Shown here: one piece after another, positions 5,143 to 12,707 of the stretch
Numbering within the stretch: the stretch's first letter is position 1
Layout: every line of letters begins with the position of its first letter
From: Pseudomonadota bacterium
GTDB taxonomy: Bacteria; Pseudomonadota; Gammaproteobacteria; Burkholderiales; Burkholderiaceae_C
Direction: 5' to 3'
NCBI GenBank assembly: GCA_023415035.1
Contig: JAEZLX010000007.1
Span: 1 to 14,175 of the forward strand
Length of the DNA stretch: 14,175 nt
Program-made: the position numbers and the translations under genes
Notes under the pieces: model-generated
The model's input: the letters and a program-made list of their open reading frames with translations, nothing else
What the model was told of the DNA's origin: nothing
The model's database searches: none

Positions 5143-8115
5143 ATGAGTGCCAATGGGTTCGGACACACCGCAGACGAAACGGAGGGCGGAGCGGCCACGC
5201 CCGCCTCGTCCGAGCGCGAACGTGCGCTGATGGACCGTATCGCATGGCTTGAGCAGGAAAACGCCCGGCTGCGCGACCAGCTGGGCGACGCCGCAAATGC
5301 GGCGCTGCAGCTACCGGCATCCGACGGCGCCAGCATTTCCCTGTCCCTCTCGCTTCAGGAAGCACACTGGCTGTACGACCAGGCTCCCTGCGGTTTCCAC
5401 TCGGCCACCGAGCACGGCATCATCCAGCGGATCAACCAGACCGCGCTGGGCTGGACCGGCTACCGGCGCGAGGACGTCGTGGGCCGTATGCACGTCAGCC
5501 AGCTCTTCGACCCCTTGCAGGCGGAGCAGTACCTGTCCCGCCTGCAGGAGCTGATGGCAGGACGTCAGGTACCGGCGATCGAAACAACGCTGGTCACGGC
5601 GGACGGCCGCAAGATGGCGGTACTGATCTCGACATCGGCGGTCTTCGACACGCAGGGCCGATTCGTCTACACCAACAGCACGGTGCTCGACATCAGCGGC
5701 CAGCGTGCGGCCGAGCAGGCACTGGTCGAGCAGACTCGCCTGCTGCAACGCATCAGCGACGAGATACCGATCCAGATCGCGCTGTTCGACAGGAACCTCG
5801 TCTGCCGCTTCGCCAATGCCAGCTACGCGCGCTGGATCAATGACGTGCCTGACCGCATCGTGGGCAGGCACCTGAGCGAGATCGCGCGCCCCGAGAACTA
5901 CGAGAGCAGCCGCGCGCTGCTGGCCGCGGCGCTGCGTGGCGAGCCCCAGACCTTCGAGGGCCAACGCGAGATGCCCGGAGGGCACCGCTTCTACGCCCGG
6001 ATCTCGTACACCCCCTACACCGAGAGCGGGGTCATCGAGGGCCTGATCATCCAGATCATCGACATCAGCGACCGCAAGAAAAGCGAGGACCTGGTCGTCG
6101 AAGCCAACACGCGCCTGCGGTACGCGCTGTCCCATTCGCAGTCACTCTACGACGACGCGCCCTGCGGCTACCACTCGACCAATGCCCAGGGCATTGTGGT
6201 GTCGATCAACGACACCGCGCTGCAATGGCTGGGCTATGCGCGCGAGGAGGTCGTGGGCCGGATGACCCAACACGACCTGGTAGTCGACGACGACCTGAAA
6301 CTCGCTGAACGCCTCCGCCTGCTGATCGAGAAGGGGCGCCTGGAGCCCACCGAGTACCGGATCCGCCGTCGCGACGGATCATCCTTTCCCGTGCTGGTCA
6401 CATCGTCTGCCGTCTACGACCAAAAGGGTCGTTTCCTCCAGATCAACTCGACCCTGGTGGACATCACGCTGCGCAAACAGGCCGAGCAGGCGCTGCGCGA
6501 ACAACAGTACCTGCTGCAAACCGTCACCGACCACATTCCGGGGCTGATCGCCTATGTGGATGCATCGTTGCGCTACCGCTTCGTCAACAGCGAGTACCGC
6601 CGCCTGTTCGGCCTCGAACCTGCCAGGCTGCTGGGCCAGCCCATGGCCGAGGTGCTGCCGCCCGAGATCTGGGCGCACATCGGCCCGTACGTCAAGCGCG
6701 CCCTGCAAGGCGAGCCCCAGCACTTCGAGGCCTGGCGCGACACCGTCATCGGCACCCGCATCTTCACGCGCGCCAGCTATCTGCCCGACATCCAGCGCGA
6801 TCAGGTCCAGGGGCTGTTCATCCAGCTGATCGACATCACCGACCGCAAGCGCGTGGAGGAGCGCGTCCTGCACCTGAACGAGGAGCTGGAGCAGAAGGTG
6901 CGCGAGCGCTCGCTGGAACTGCTCGAGAGCGAGCAGCGCCTGCGCCTGCTGGCCGACAACCTGCGCGACTACTGCATCTATTTCATGGACGCGCAGGGCA
7001 TGATCACCGACTGGCCCGACAGCGCCCAGCGGGTGATGGGCCATTCGCCCACCGAGGTGCTGGGCCGGCATTTCGCCTGCGTGCTCGATCCGGAAAACCG
7101 GCATGACGCCCTGGTACTGGCCAACCGCATGCTGCGCCGCGCCGCTGCCCGCGGGCAGCTGGAGCGCACCGGCTGGCAGCGCCGCAAGGACGGGACGGAC
7201 TTCTGGTGTTCCTCGCTCGTGATCGCGCTGCGCGATGACGCGGGCGAGCTGCTGGGCTTCGCCCAGGTCAACCGGGACATGACCGAGGCCAAGCAGCTCG
7301 AAGACCTCATGCGCAACATCAACGAGGAACTCGAGCATCGCGTGGTCGAGCGCACCGAGCAGCTCATCTCGGCCAACAAGGACCTGGAGTCGTTCTCGTA
7401 TTCCGTCTCCCACGACCTGCGCTCGCCGCTGCGCCACATCTCCAGCTTCGTGAGCCTGCTCGAAGAGCATCTGGGCGAACAGCTGGGCGACAGGCTGGAC
7501 GAGACCACGCGCAAATACCTGGTCACGATCGTCAACTCGACCCGTCACATGAGCCAGCTCATCGACGGCCTGCTGCACTTCTCCCGCACGGGCCGGGCCG
7601 CGCTGGCCCCCGTCCCCGTGGACCTGGGGCCGCTGGTGGAGGCGGTGGTGCAGCAAATCGACCACGACCAGCCGCACCGTATCGTGGACTGGGTGATCCC
7701 CGAAGATCTTCCGGTGATCGTCTGCGACGCCGTCCTGATGCGCGAAGTTTGGACCAATTTGTTGGGAAATGCCTACAAATACACGCGTCCTCGCGAACGA
7801 ACCCGCATCGAGATCGGCTGGAGCGTCGACCCCGCCGAGGGCCACACCTTCTTCGTGAGTGACAATGGTGTAGGTTTTGACACAAAATATGCCCAGAAGT
7901 TGTTCGGCGTCTTCCAGCGCCTGCACCGTGCGTCCGAGTTCGAGGGCACGGGCATCGGTCTGGCGCTGGTGCAGCGGATCGTCGAGCGACATGGCGGACG
8001 GATCTGGGCAGAAAGCCAGCTTGAACAAGGCAGCACGTTCTACTTCACTGTGCCTTTCGATGGCGTTGCGGCGCCCGAAATAGGACGCGACAGCATGCCT
8101 TCGACACTTGACTGA
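5143..8115 (+). CDS. Soluble histidine kinase with five PAS domains
   Basis: The 990-residue product is a sensor kinase with no signal peptide or membrane segment, so it should act in the cytoplasm. Order: N-terminal coiled coil (about 22-56), PAS1 (about 72-187), PAS2 (199-313), PAS3 (330-445), PAS4 (457-570), coiled coil (570-600), PAS5 (598-715), coiled coil (715-750), HisKA with SYSVSHDLRSPLRHI (752-766; phosphoacceptor His757), and HATPase. The ATPase boxes are N-box NLLGNAYKYT (872-881), G1 DNGVGFD (907-913), F-box KLFGVFQRLH (919-928) and G2 GTGIGLAL (935-942). The kinase core resembles that of bacteriophytochrome kinases, but no phytochrome GAF/PHY module is present. PAS1-PAS2 and PAS3-PAS4 are clearly duplicates. 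The start at 5143 was chosen because the frame upstream overlaps the glcD-like gene and is Arg/Pro-rich without domain likeness. The response regulator follows 7 bases after the stop. The signal sensed is unknown; no haem or flavin ligand set can be claimed by eye. Confidence 0.93.
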   Translation: MSANGFGHTADETEGGAATPASSERERALMDRIAWLEQENARLRDQLGDAANAALQLPASDGASISLSLSLQEAHWLYDQAPCGFHSATEHGIIQRINQTALGWTGYRREDVVGRMHVSQLFDPLQAEQYLSRLQELMAGRQVPAIETTLVTADGRKMAVLISTSAVFDTQGRFVYTNSTVLDISGQRAAEQALVEQTRLLQRISDEIPIQIALFDRNLVCRFANASYARWINDVPDRIVGRHLSEIARPENYESSRALLAAALRGEPQTFEGQREMPGGHRFYARISYTPYTESGVIEGLIIQIIDISDRKKSEDLVVEANTRLRYALSHSQSLYDDAPCGYHSTNAQGIVVSINDTALQWLGYAREEVVGRMTQHDLVVDDDLKLAERLRLLIEKGRLEPTEYRIRRRDGSSFPVLVTSSAVYDQKGRFLQINSTLVDITLRKQAEQALREQQYLLQTVTDHIPGLIAYVDASLRYRFVNSEYRRLFGLEPARLLGQPMAEVLPPEIWAHIGPYVKRALQGEPQHFEAWRDTVIGTRIFTRASYLPDIQRDQVQGLFIQLIDITDRKRVEERVLHLNEELEQKVRERSLELLESEQRLRLLADNLRDYCIYFMDAQGMITDWPDSAQRVMGHSPTEVLGRHFACVLDPENRHDALVLANRMLRRAAARGQLERTGWQRRKDGTDFWCSSLVIALRDDAGELLGFAQVNRDMTEAKQLEDLMRNINEELEHRVVERTEQLISANKDLESFSYSVSHDLRSPLRHISSFVSLLEEHLGEQLGDRLDETTRKYLVTIVNSTRHMSQLIDGLLHFSRTGRAALAPVPVDLGPLVEAVVQQIDHDQPHRIVDWVIPEDLPVIVCDAVLMREVWTNLLGNAYKYTRPRERTRIEIGWSVDPAEGHTFFVSDNGVGFDTKYAQKLFGVFQRLHRASEFEGTGIGLALVQRIVERHGGRIWAESQLEQGSTFYFTVPFDGVAAPEIGRDSMPSTLD

Positions 8116-8122
8116 CAAGCAC

Positions 8123-8599
8123 ATGAACAAGCACGCAGACCCGATCCTTCTGGTGGAGGACAATCCGGACGATGCCGAGCTGACCCGTCTGGCCCTGGCA
8201 CGGCATGGACTGGACCAGCGTGTGGTGCATGTCTCCGACGGAATGCAGGCGCTGGACTGGCTGTACCGGCGTGGCGGCTACAGCGCGCGCACCGGCGGCG
8301 ACCCGCAGCTCGTGCTGCTCGACCTGAAAATGCCCCTGCTCGACGGCATCGGCGTGCTCCAGGAGATCAAGGGGTCGGATACGCTGCACAACATCCCGGT
8401 CGTGATCCTGACCTCCTCCACCGAGCCGAGCGACCTGCAGCGTGCCTACGATGCGGGCACCAACGCCTACATCGCCAAGCCGACAGAGTTTGCCCAGTTT
8501 CTCTCGGCCATGAAGCACGTCTGCGAGTTCTGGATCAACATCAACCAGATCGCGCCACGCTCAGCCGGCCGCACCACCAGCTTCGGCGAGCTGAACTGA
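8123..8599 (+). CDS. Rcp1-type single-domain response regulator
   Basis: The product (158 residues from ATG 8123) is a stand-alone receiver domain. Visible residues: acidic pair Glu12/Asp13 (LLVEDNPDDAEL), phosphoacceptor Asp67 (LVLLDLKMPLLDG), Thr97/Ser98 (VVILTSST) and Lys119 (AYIAKP). Expanded loops near 50-62 and the C-terminal FWININQIAP are typical of the Rcp1 group found beside bacteriophytochrome-like kinases. There is no DNA-binding output domain, so it probably passes phosphate on or acts by protein contact. Only 7 bases separate it from the kinase stop, so the two should be co-transcribed and be partners. A TTG at 8108 would add five residues and overlap the kinase by 8 bases; neither start has a good ribosome site, which may mean translational coupling. 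It is convergent with the biotinyl-carboxyltransferase gene. Family call very secure, target unknown. Confidence 0.93.
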   Translation: MNKHADPILLVEDNPDDAELTRLALARHGLDQRVVHVSDGMQALDWLYRRGGYSARTGGDPQLVLLDLKMPLLDGIGVLQEIKGSDTLHNIPVVILTSSTEPSDLQRAYDAGTNAYIAKPTEFAQFLSAMKHVCEFWININQIAPRSAGRTTSFGELN

Positions 8600-8628
8600 G
8601 GCCGGCGCTGCCCTGACGGGCGTTCGGT

Positions 8629-10458
8629 TCACCACGTATCGATACCGCGTCGCCCGGCCTCGGGCGGCCGCACTTTCGTGCCCGCCAGCCCCCGGGCCAG
8701 CCAGGCGCGCGTCTCGGCCGGGTCGATGACGGCATCGATCTCCAGACCGGCCGCCATGGACAGGGCCGATCCCTTCTCGTATTCCCGCGCCAGCAGCTCC
8801 CGGAACAGCGCTTCGCGCGCTGGGCCCTCCGGCTGCGCCTCCAGCTCCTTGCGAAAGCCCAGACGCACCGCCCCCTCCAGCCCCATGGCGCCGAACTCGG
8901 CCGAGGGCCAGGCCACGGTGAACACCGGCGCATGAAAGCCGCCGGCGGTCATGCCCATCGCCCCCAAGCCGTAACCCTTGCGCAGCACCACGGCGAACAC
9001 AGGCACGCGCAGCCGCGCGGCATTGACGAACAGGCGGCTGACGTGGCGCACCTGCGCACGCGCCTCGATGTCCGGTCCCACCATGAAGCCGGGCGTGTCC
9101 ACCAGACTCACGACCGGCAGGCCATGGGCATCGCACAGTTGCAGGAAGCGCGCTGCCTTGTCGGCCGCATCCGCGTCGATGGCGCCGCCGAGGTGGCCCG
9201 GGTTGTTGGCCAGCATGCCCACGGGGCGACCCTCGATGCGCGCCAGGGCCGTGTGGATGCCGATGCCGAACCCCGTGCGCAGGTGCAGCAGGCTGCCGGC
9301 GTCGGCCACGGCATCCATCGCCTCCCGGCTGTCGTAGGCGCGCAGGCGGTTTTCCGGCACCACGTCCCGCGCACGGGCCGTATCCGGCGCCTCCCAGCCG
9401 TCCTGGCTCCCCTGGAAATAACCGAGGTAGCGCCGTGCCACCCGCACCGCCTCGGCCTCGTCCGCCACGAGCACATCGATGACGCCATTGCCATGCTGCA
9501 CGGTCGCCGGGCCGATCTGCTCCGGCCGGAACACACCCAGACCGCCACCTTCGACCATCGCAGGTCCGCCCATTCCGATGTTGCTGTCCCTGGTGGCGAT
9601 GATGACGTCGCAGCAGCCCAGCAGTGCGGCGTTGCCGGCAAAGCACCGGCCCGCCGCGATGCCCACCAGCGGCACCTGGCCCGACAGCCGGGCAAACGCG
9701 GCGAACGTGGGCACATGCAGACCGGCCACCACCGGCATGTCGGTGTCGCCCGGCCGCCCGCCCCCGCCCTCGGCGAACAGCACGACCGGCAGCGACTGGT
9801 CCTGCGCGATGCGCAGCAGTCGGTCGGTCTTGGCGTGGTTGCGCGCGCCCTGCGTGCCGGCCATCACCGTGGCGTCGTATGCCATGACCACAACGCGCGA
9901 GCGCGCCGACCCGCACTGCTGACCATTGACCGAACCGATACCGGTCACCATGCCATCGGCGGGCGTATTGGCGATCAGGTCCTCCTCGCTGCGCCGGTTG
10001 CGCTGCGCGGCGACGGCGAATGCACCGTATTCGATGAAGGAACCGGGGTCACACAGATCCGCGATGTTCTCGCGCGCCATCCGCAGGCCCAGCGCGTGAC
10101 GCCGTGCCACCGCCTGCGGACGGGCCTCGTCGGACAGGAAACGCTCGCGCTCGCGCAGGCGCCGCAGGTCGGCGCGCTCCCTCGCCGGCGCATCGACGCC
10201 GCCTGACGATGAGGTGGTCTCCGAGGCCATCGCTCCGGCCACCACGCGCTGCAGCGACACCAGCACGTCGCCGGCCTGTACCAGGTCGCCGGCCGCGCAG
10301 TGCACGGCCTGCACCTGCCCGTCCGTGTCGGCGCGCAGCTCGTGTTCCATCTTCATCGCTTCGAGGACGACGAGCACGTCGCCAGCCTTGACGCTGGCAC
10401 CGGATGCCACGGCACACTCGACCACCGTGGCCTGCAGGGGGGATCGCAGATCGCTCAT
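8629..10458 (-). CDS. Biotinyl domain-carboxyltransferase fusion, acyl-CoA carboxylase family
   Basis: The 609-residue product joins a biotin carrier domain to a full carboxyltransferase. Residues 4-70 are a biotinyl/lipoyl fold with the site EAMKMEH (33-39; Lys36 would carry biotin). A Ser/Gly/Ala-rich linker (about 72-93) leads into a two-half crotonase-like carboxyltransferase (about 94-600). The first half has RMARENIADLCDPGSFIEYG (126-145), PVVLFAEGGGGRPGD (224-238) and GMGGPAMVEGGGLG (295-308); the second has GMLANNPGHLGGAID (414-428), LVDTPGFMVG (452-461) and VVLRKGYGLGAMGM (490-503). Such enzymes move CO2 from carboxybiotin to an acyl-CoA (acetyl-, propionyl-, methylcrotonyl- or geranyl-type); the substrate cannot be told from sequence. 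No biotin carboxylase is encoded within the window, so it must come from elsewhere. The gene lies 74 bases after the glutamine-synthetase-like gene on the same strand. An AACAAT hexamer just before the ATG and no ribosome site hint at a leaderless transcript. Confidence 0.9.
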   Translation of the reverse strand: MSDLRSPLQATVVECAVASGASVKAGDVLVVLEAMKMEHELRADTDGQVQAVHCAAGDLVQAGDVLVSLQRVVAGAMASETTSSSGGVDAPARERADLRRLRERERFLSDEARPQAVARRHALGLRMARENIADLCDPGSFIEYGAFAVAAQRNRRSEEDLIANTPADGMVTGIGSVNGQQCGSARSRVVVMAYDATVMAGTQGARNHAKTDRLLRIAQDQSLPVVLFAEGGGGRPGDTDMPVVAGLHVPTFAAFARLSGQVPLVGIAAGRCFAGNAALLGCCDVIIATRDSNIGMGGPAMVEGGGLGVFRPEQIGPATVQHGNGVIDVLVADEAEAVRVARRYLGYFQGSQDGWEAPDTARARDVVPENRLRAYDSREAMDAVADAGSLLHLRTGFGIGIHTALARIEGRPVGMLANNPGHLGGAIDADAADKAARFLQLCDAHGLPVVSLVDTPGFMVGPDIEARAQVRHVSRLFVNAARLRVPVFAVVLRKGYGLGAMGMTAGGFHAPVFTVAWPSAEFGAMGLEGAVRLGFRKELEAQPEGPAREALFRELLAREYEKGSALSMAAGLEIDAVIDPAETRAWLARGLAGTKVRPPEAGRRGIDTW

Positions 10459-10465
10459 GCGGACG

Positions 10466-10471
10466 ATTGTT
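10466..10471 (-). promoter_or_regulatory. Possible -10 element of a leaderless biotinyl-carboxyltransferase transcript
   Basis: On the minus strand AACAAT (4 of 6 to TATAAT) ends 7 bases before the ATG at 10458. A TTGACC lies upstream but the spacing is 21 bases, too long for a standard -35. No ribosome site is seen. Confidence 0.28.
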
Positions 10472-10532
10472 CCGCCAGCCCGGCGGCAGTCCGGTCAAGC
10501 CGGCGACACGGCGACCGTCGACGACAGCGCGA

Positions 10533-11888
10533 TCAGACGTGCAGTAGCAGGAAGCGCCGCTCCCACGGGCTGATCACGTCGAAGTACTCGCGGTACTCGG
10601 CGTCCTTGATGGCGCTGTAGGTCCGTATGAAGTGAGTACCGAAGATCTCGGCCAGCGGCTCGCAGGCCATCAGCAGATCCACGGCCTGATCCAGGTGACG
10701 TGGCAGCTGGTGCGGCTGCTCATAGGCGCTGCCCGTGAGCGGATCGGATGGTTTGAGCTTCTGCTTGATGCCCAGATAACCGCAGGCCAGGCTGGCGGCC
10801 AGAGCCAGGTAGGGGTTCACGTCCACCCCGGCCAGACGGTTTTCCACACGCCGCGCCAGCGGGTCGGAATGCGGCACGCGCAGGCCGCAGGTGCGGTTGT
10901 CGTAGCCCCACTGCAGGTTGATCGGCGCCGAGGTGAAGCGCGAGAGGCGCCGGTACGAGTTCACATAGGGCGCGAAAAACGCTGTCGCCGCCGGCAGGTA
11001 GGTCTGCAGCCCGCCGATGTAGTTGAAGAACGCCTCCGAGGGCTGGCCGTCGGGTTTGCTGAAGATGTTGCGGCCGGTGGCCATTTCCACCACGCTCTGG
11101 TGGATGTGCATGGCGCTGCCGGGCTGCCCCTGCATGGGCTTGGCCATGAAGGTGGCATACATCTGGTGCCGGATGGCGACCTCGCGGATGGTGCGCTTGA
11201 ACAGGAACACCTGGTCGGCCAGCGGCAGCGGATCGCCGTGATCCAGGTTGATCTCCATCTGTGCCGTGCCCATCTCGTGGATCAGCGTGTCCAGCTGGAT
11301 GCCCTCTGCCTCGCACCAGTCGTACATCACGTCGAAGATGTCGTCGTACTCGTTGACCGCATCGATCGAGAAGCTCTGCATGCCGGCCTCGGTGCGGCGC
11401 GTGCGGCCCACCGGCGGCTTGAGCGGAATGTCCTCGTCCGGCTCGATTTGCACCAGATAGAACTCCATCTCGGGCGCGACGATGGGCTTCCAGCCTTCGG
11501 CCTCGTAGCACTTCAGGATGCGCCGCAGCGCCGCGCGCGGTGACAGGTCCACGGACGAGCCGTCGAAGCGGTAGCAGTCGTGGATGATCTGCGCCGTCGG
11601 CTCCTTGGCCCAGGGTACGGGCCGCAGCGTGGTCACGTCCGGCAGCAGCTGCATGTCCGGATCGGACACCGAGGTGTAATCCTCCTCCGGGTAGTCGCCC
11701 GTCACCGTCATGGTCAGCACCGCCTCGGGCAGGCGCAGGCCCACCGAGGGGTCGTACTTGTGGCGTGGCACGATCTTGCCGCGCGGCTGCCCCGACATGT
11801 CGGGGACCAGGCATTCGATCTCGGTGATCTGGTGTTCGTCCAGCCATTGCTGGATCTGTCGGGCAACGGATTCGTCGGTCTGGGCCAT
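10533..11888 (-). CDS. Glutamine synthetase family protein, PuuA-like gamma-glutamylpolyamine ligase
   Basis: The 451-residue product has the glutamine synthetase fold: beta-grasp N-domain (about 18-110) and catalytic domain (about 115-451). Visible active-site residues are Glu140/Glu142 (APEMEFYL), Glu205 and Glu212 (HEMGTAQMEINL), His261/His263 (GSAMHIHQS), Arg337 (NRTCGLRVP) and Glu349 (RRVENRLAGVDVNPY). The C-terminus ISPWERRFLLLHV is typical of the PuuA/PauA group, which ligates glutamate to putrescine or other amines for catabolism rather than assimilating ammonia; this assignment is by resemblance. No puuB/C/D-type genes are nearby, so the substrate is uncertain. ATG 11888 starts the normal N-terminus; an in-frame GTG at 11930 adds 14 unrelated residues. 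It is first in a probable minus-strand unit with the carboxyltransferase fusion and divergent from the DUF3617 gene (236 bases between). Confidence 0.9.
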   Translation of the reverse strand: MAQTDESVARQIQQWLDEHQITEIECLVPDMSGQPRGKIVPRHKYDPSVGLRLPEAVLTMTVTGDYPEEDYTSVSDPDMQLLPDVTTLRPVPWAKEPTAQIIHDCYRFDGSSVDLSPRAALRRILKCYEAEGWKPIVAPEMEFYLVQIEPDEDIPLKPPVGRTRRTEAGMQSFSIDAVNEYDDIFDVMYDWCEAEGIQLDTLIHEMGTAQMEINLDHGDPLPLADQVFLFKRTIREVAIRHQMYATFMAKPMQGQPGSAMHIHQSVVEMATGRNIFSKPDGQPSEAFFNYIGGLQTYLPAATAFFAPYVNSYRRLSRFTSAPINLQWGYDNRTCGLRVPHSDPLARRVENRLAGVDVNPYLALAASLACGYLGIKQKLKPSDPLTGSAYEQPHQLPRHLDQAVDLLMACEPLAEIFGTHFIRTYSAIKDAEYREYFDVISPWERRFLLLHV

Positions 11889-12037
11889 GAAAATGCTTCG
11901 ATATGGGCAATGGCCGCACTGTACGCGCACTGCCCGATGGCGTCACGAAACCGGCACCCTTTCCGACGATGGCAGTGGACCGGTGCGGGTCAGGCGGGAC
12001 AGCAGCGCCACGTTGCCCCCCGGCGGCCGCGGCTATG

Positions 12038-12063
12038 ACCCCCAACCGGGGGGTATCCCCCGG
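12038..12063. promoter_or_regulatory. GC-rich palindrome upstream of DUF3617 gene
   Basis: CCGGGGG-GTAT-CCCCCGG (12046-12063) is a perfect 7-base inverted repeat. The same G-tract can instead pair with ACCCCC at 12038-12043, giving ACCCCC-AACCG-GGGGGT. The second arrangement looks like the C-tract/G-tract operators of the CsoR/RcnR metal-sensor family. It lies 61 bases before the DUF3617 start and 149 bases before the ligase start. The repeats are certain; any regulator is a guess. Confidence 0.35.
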
Positions 12064-12124
12064 CCGGTGTGTGCGTCACAATATGTCCGATCCACTGACC
12101 GATCACACCCGAATGGAGTATCCG

Positions 12125-12685
12125 ATGCGTGTTTCCCGCCTGCTGACCTGCCTGCTCGCCACTTCCATGATGGCCGGCGCCGCCATGGCCCAGTCCATCA
12201 AGCCCGGCCTCTGGGAAATTGAAAGCCAGATGGGCGGCAACCCCGAGATAGAACAGGCCATGGCCCAGATGCGGCAGCAGATTGCCAACATGCCGCCGGC
12301 CCAGCGCAAGATGATGGAAGACATGATGGCGGCGCAAGGCGTCAAGATGGGTCAGGGCGGCGCTGGCATGACGGTGCAGGTCTGCATCACCCCCGAGATG
12401 GCCGCGCGGCAAGAGGTGCCCGTCCAGACCGAAGGCGACTGCACGAGCAAGATCGACTCGCGCACCGGCAACACCATGAAGGTCAGCTTCAGCTGCACCA
12501 ACCCGCCCTCGTCGGGCCAGGGCACCTACACCTTTCGCGGCGACACCGGTTACGACATGGACATGACGGTCCGCACCCAGCAGGGCAACAAGCCGACCAC
12601 CATGAACCTCAAGGGCAAAGGACGCTTCCTGGCCGCCAGCTGTGGCAACGTCAAGCCCCTGGGCGCCATGATCGGGAAGCAGTGA
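12125..12685 (+). CDS. Secreted DUF3617 family protein
   Basis: The 186-residue product starts with a clear signal peptide (MRVSRLLTCLLATSMMAGAAMA, cleavage expected after residue 22 before QSIKPGLW), so it should be periplasmic. After the DUF3617 opening KPGLWEI comes a Met-rich helical stretch (46-82, nine Met including KMMEDMMAAQGVKM), then a C-terminal part with four Cys at 87, 106, 124 and 173 that could form two disulfides (VCITPEMAAR, DCTSKI, FSCTNPP, ASCGNVKP). The function of DUF3617 is not known. ATG 12125 was chosen because GGAG lies six bases upstream and the signal peptide starts there; in-frame ATGs at 12113 and upstream would only add a polar lead. It is divergent from the ligase and converges on yggS with 22 bases between stops. 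The Met-rich stretch is common in the family, so it is weak evidence for metal binding. Confidence 0.88.
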   Translation: MRVSRLLTCLLATSMMAGAAMAQSIKPGLWEIESQMGGNPEIEQAMAQMRQQIANMPPAQRKMMEDMMAAQGVKMGQGGAGMTVQVCITPEMAARQEVPVQTEGDCTSKIDSRTGNTMKVSFSCTNPPSSGQGTYTFRGDTGYDMDMTVRTQQGNKPTTMNLKGKGRFLAASCGNVKPLGAMIGKQ

Positions 12686-12707
12686 CGCGACCCCGCCGGG
12701 GCCAGGC

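Noticed and set aside
8108..8122. TTG start for the response regulator overlapping the kinase stop
   Set aside because: Possible, but it adds only TDKH-type residues before a good ATG and has no ribosome site; kept as an alternative only.
6379..8163. Long open frame on the minus strand (594 codons) opposite the sensor kinase
   Set aside because: It is antisense to clear PAS, HisKA and HATPase domains. The product is rich in Ala, His, Gln, Val and Asp as expected for a mirror frame, with no recognisable fold.
8610..8621. GCCC-TGAC-GGGC hairpin between the response regulator and the convergent carboxyltransferase gene
   Set aside because: Only a 4-base stem with no T-run; expected often by chance at this GC content.
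8932..10206. Long open frame on the plus strand (424 codons) opposite the biotinyl-carboxyltransferase
   Set aside because: Antisense shadow of a well-supported gene; His/Arg/Gln-rich with no motifs.
12691..12701. CCCC-GCC-GGGG hairpin between the convergent DUF3617 and yggS genes
   Set aside because: Four-base stem and no T-run on either side, so it is not a convincing terminator.
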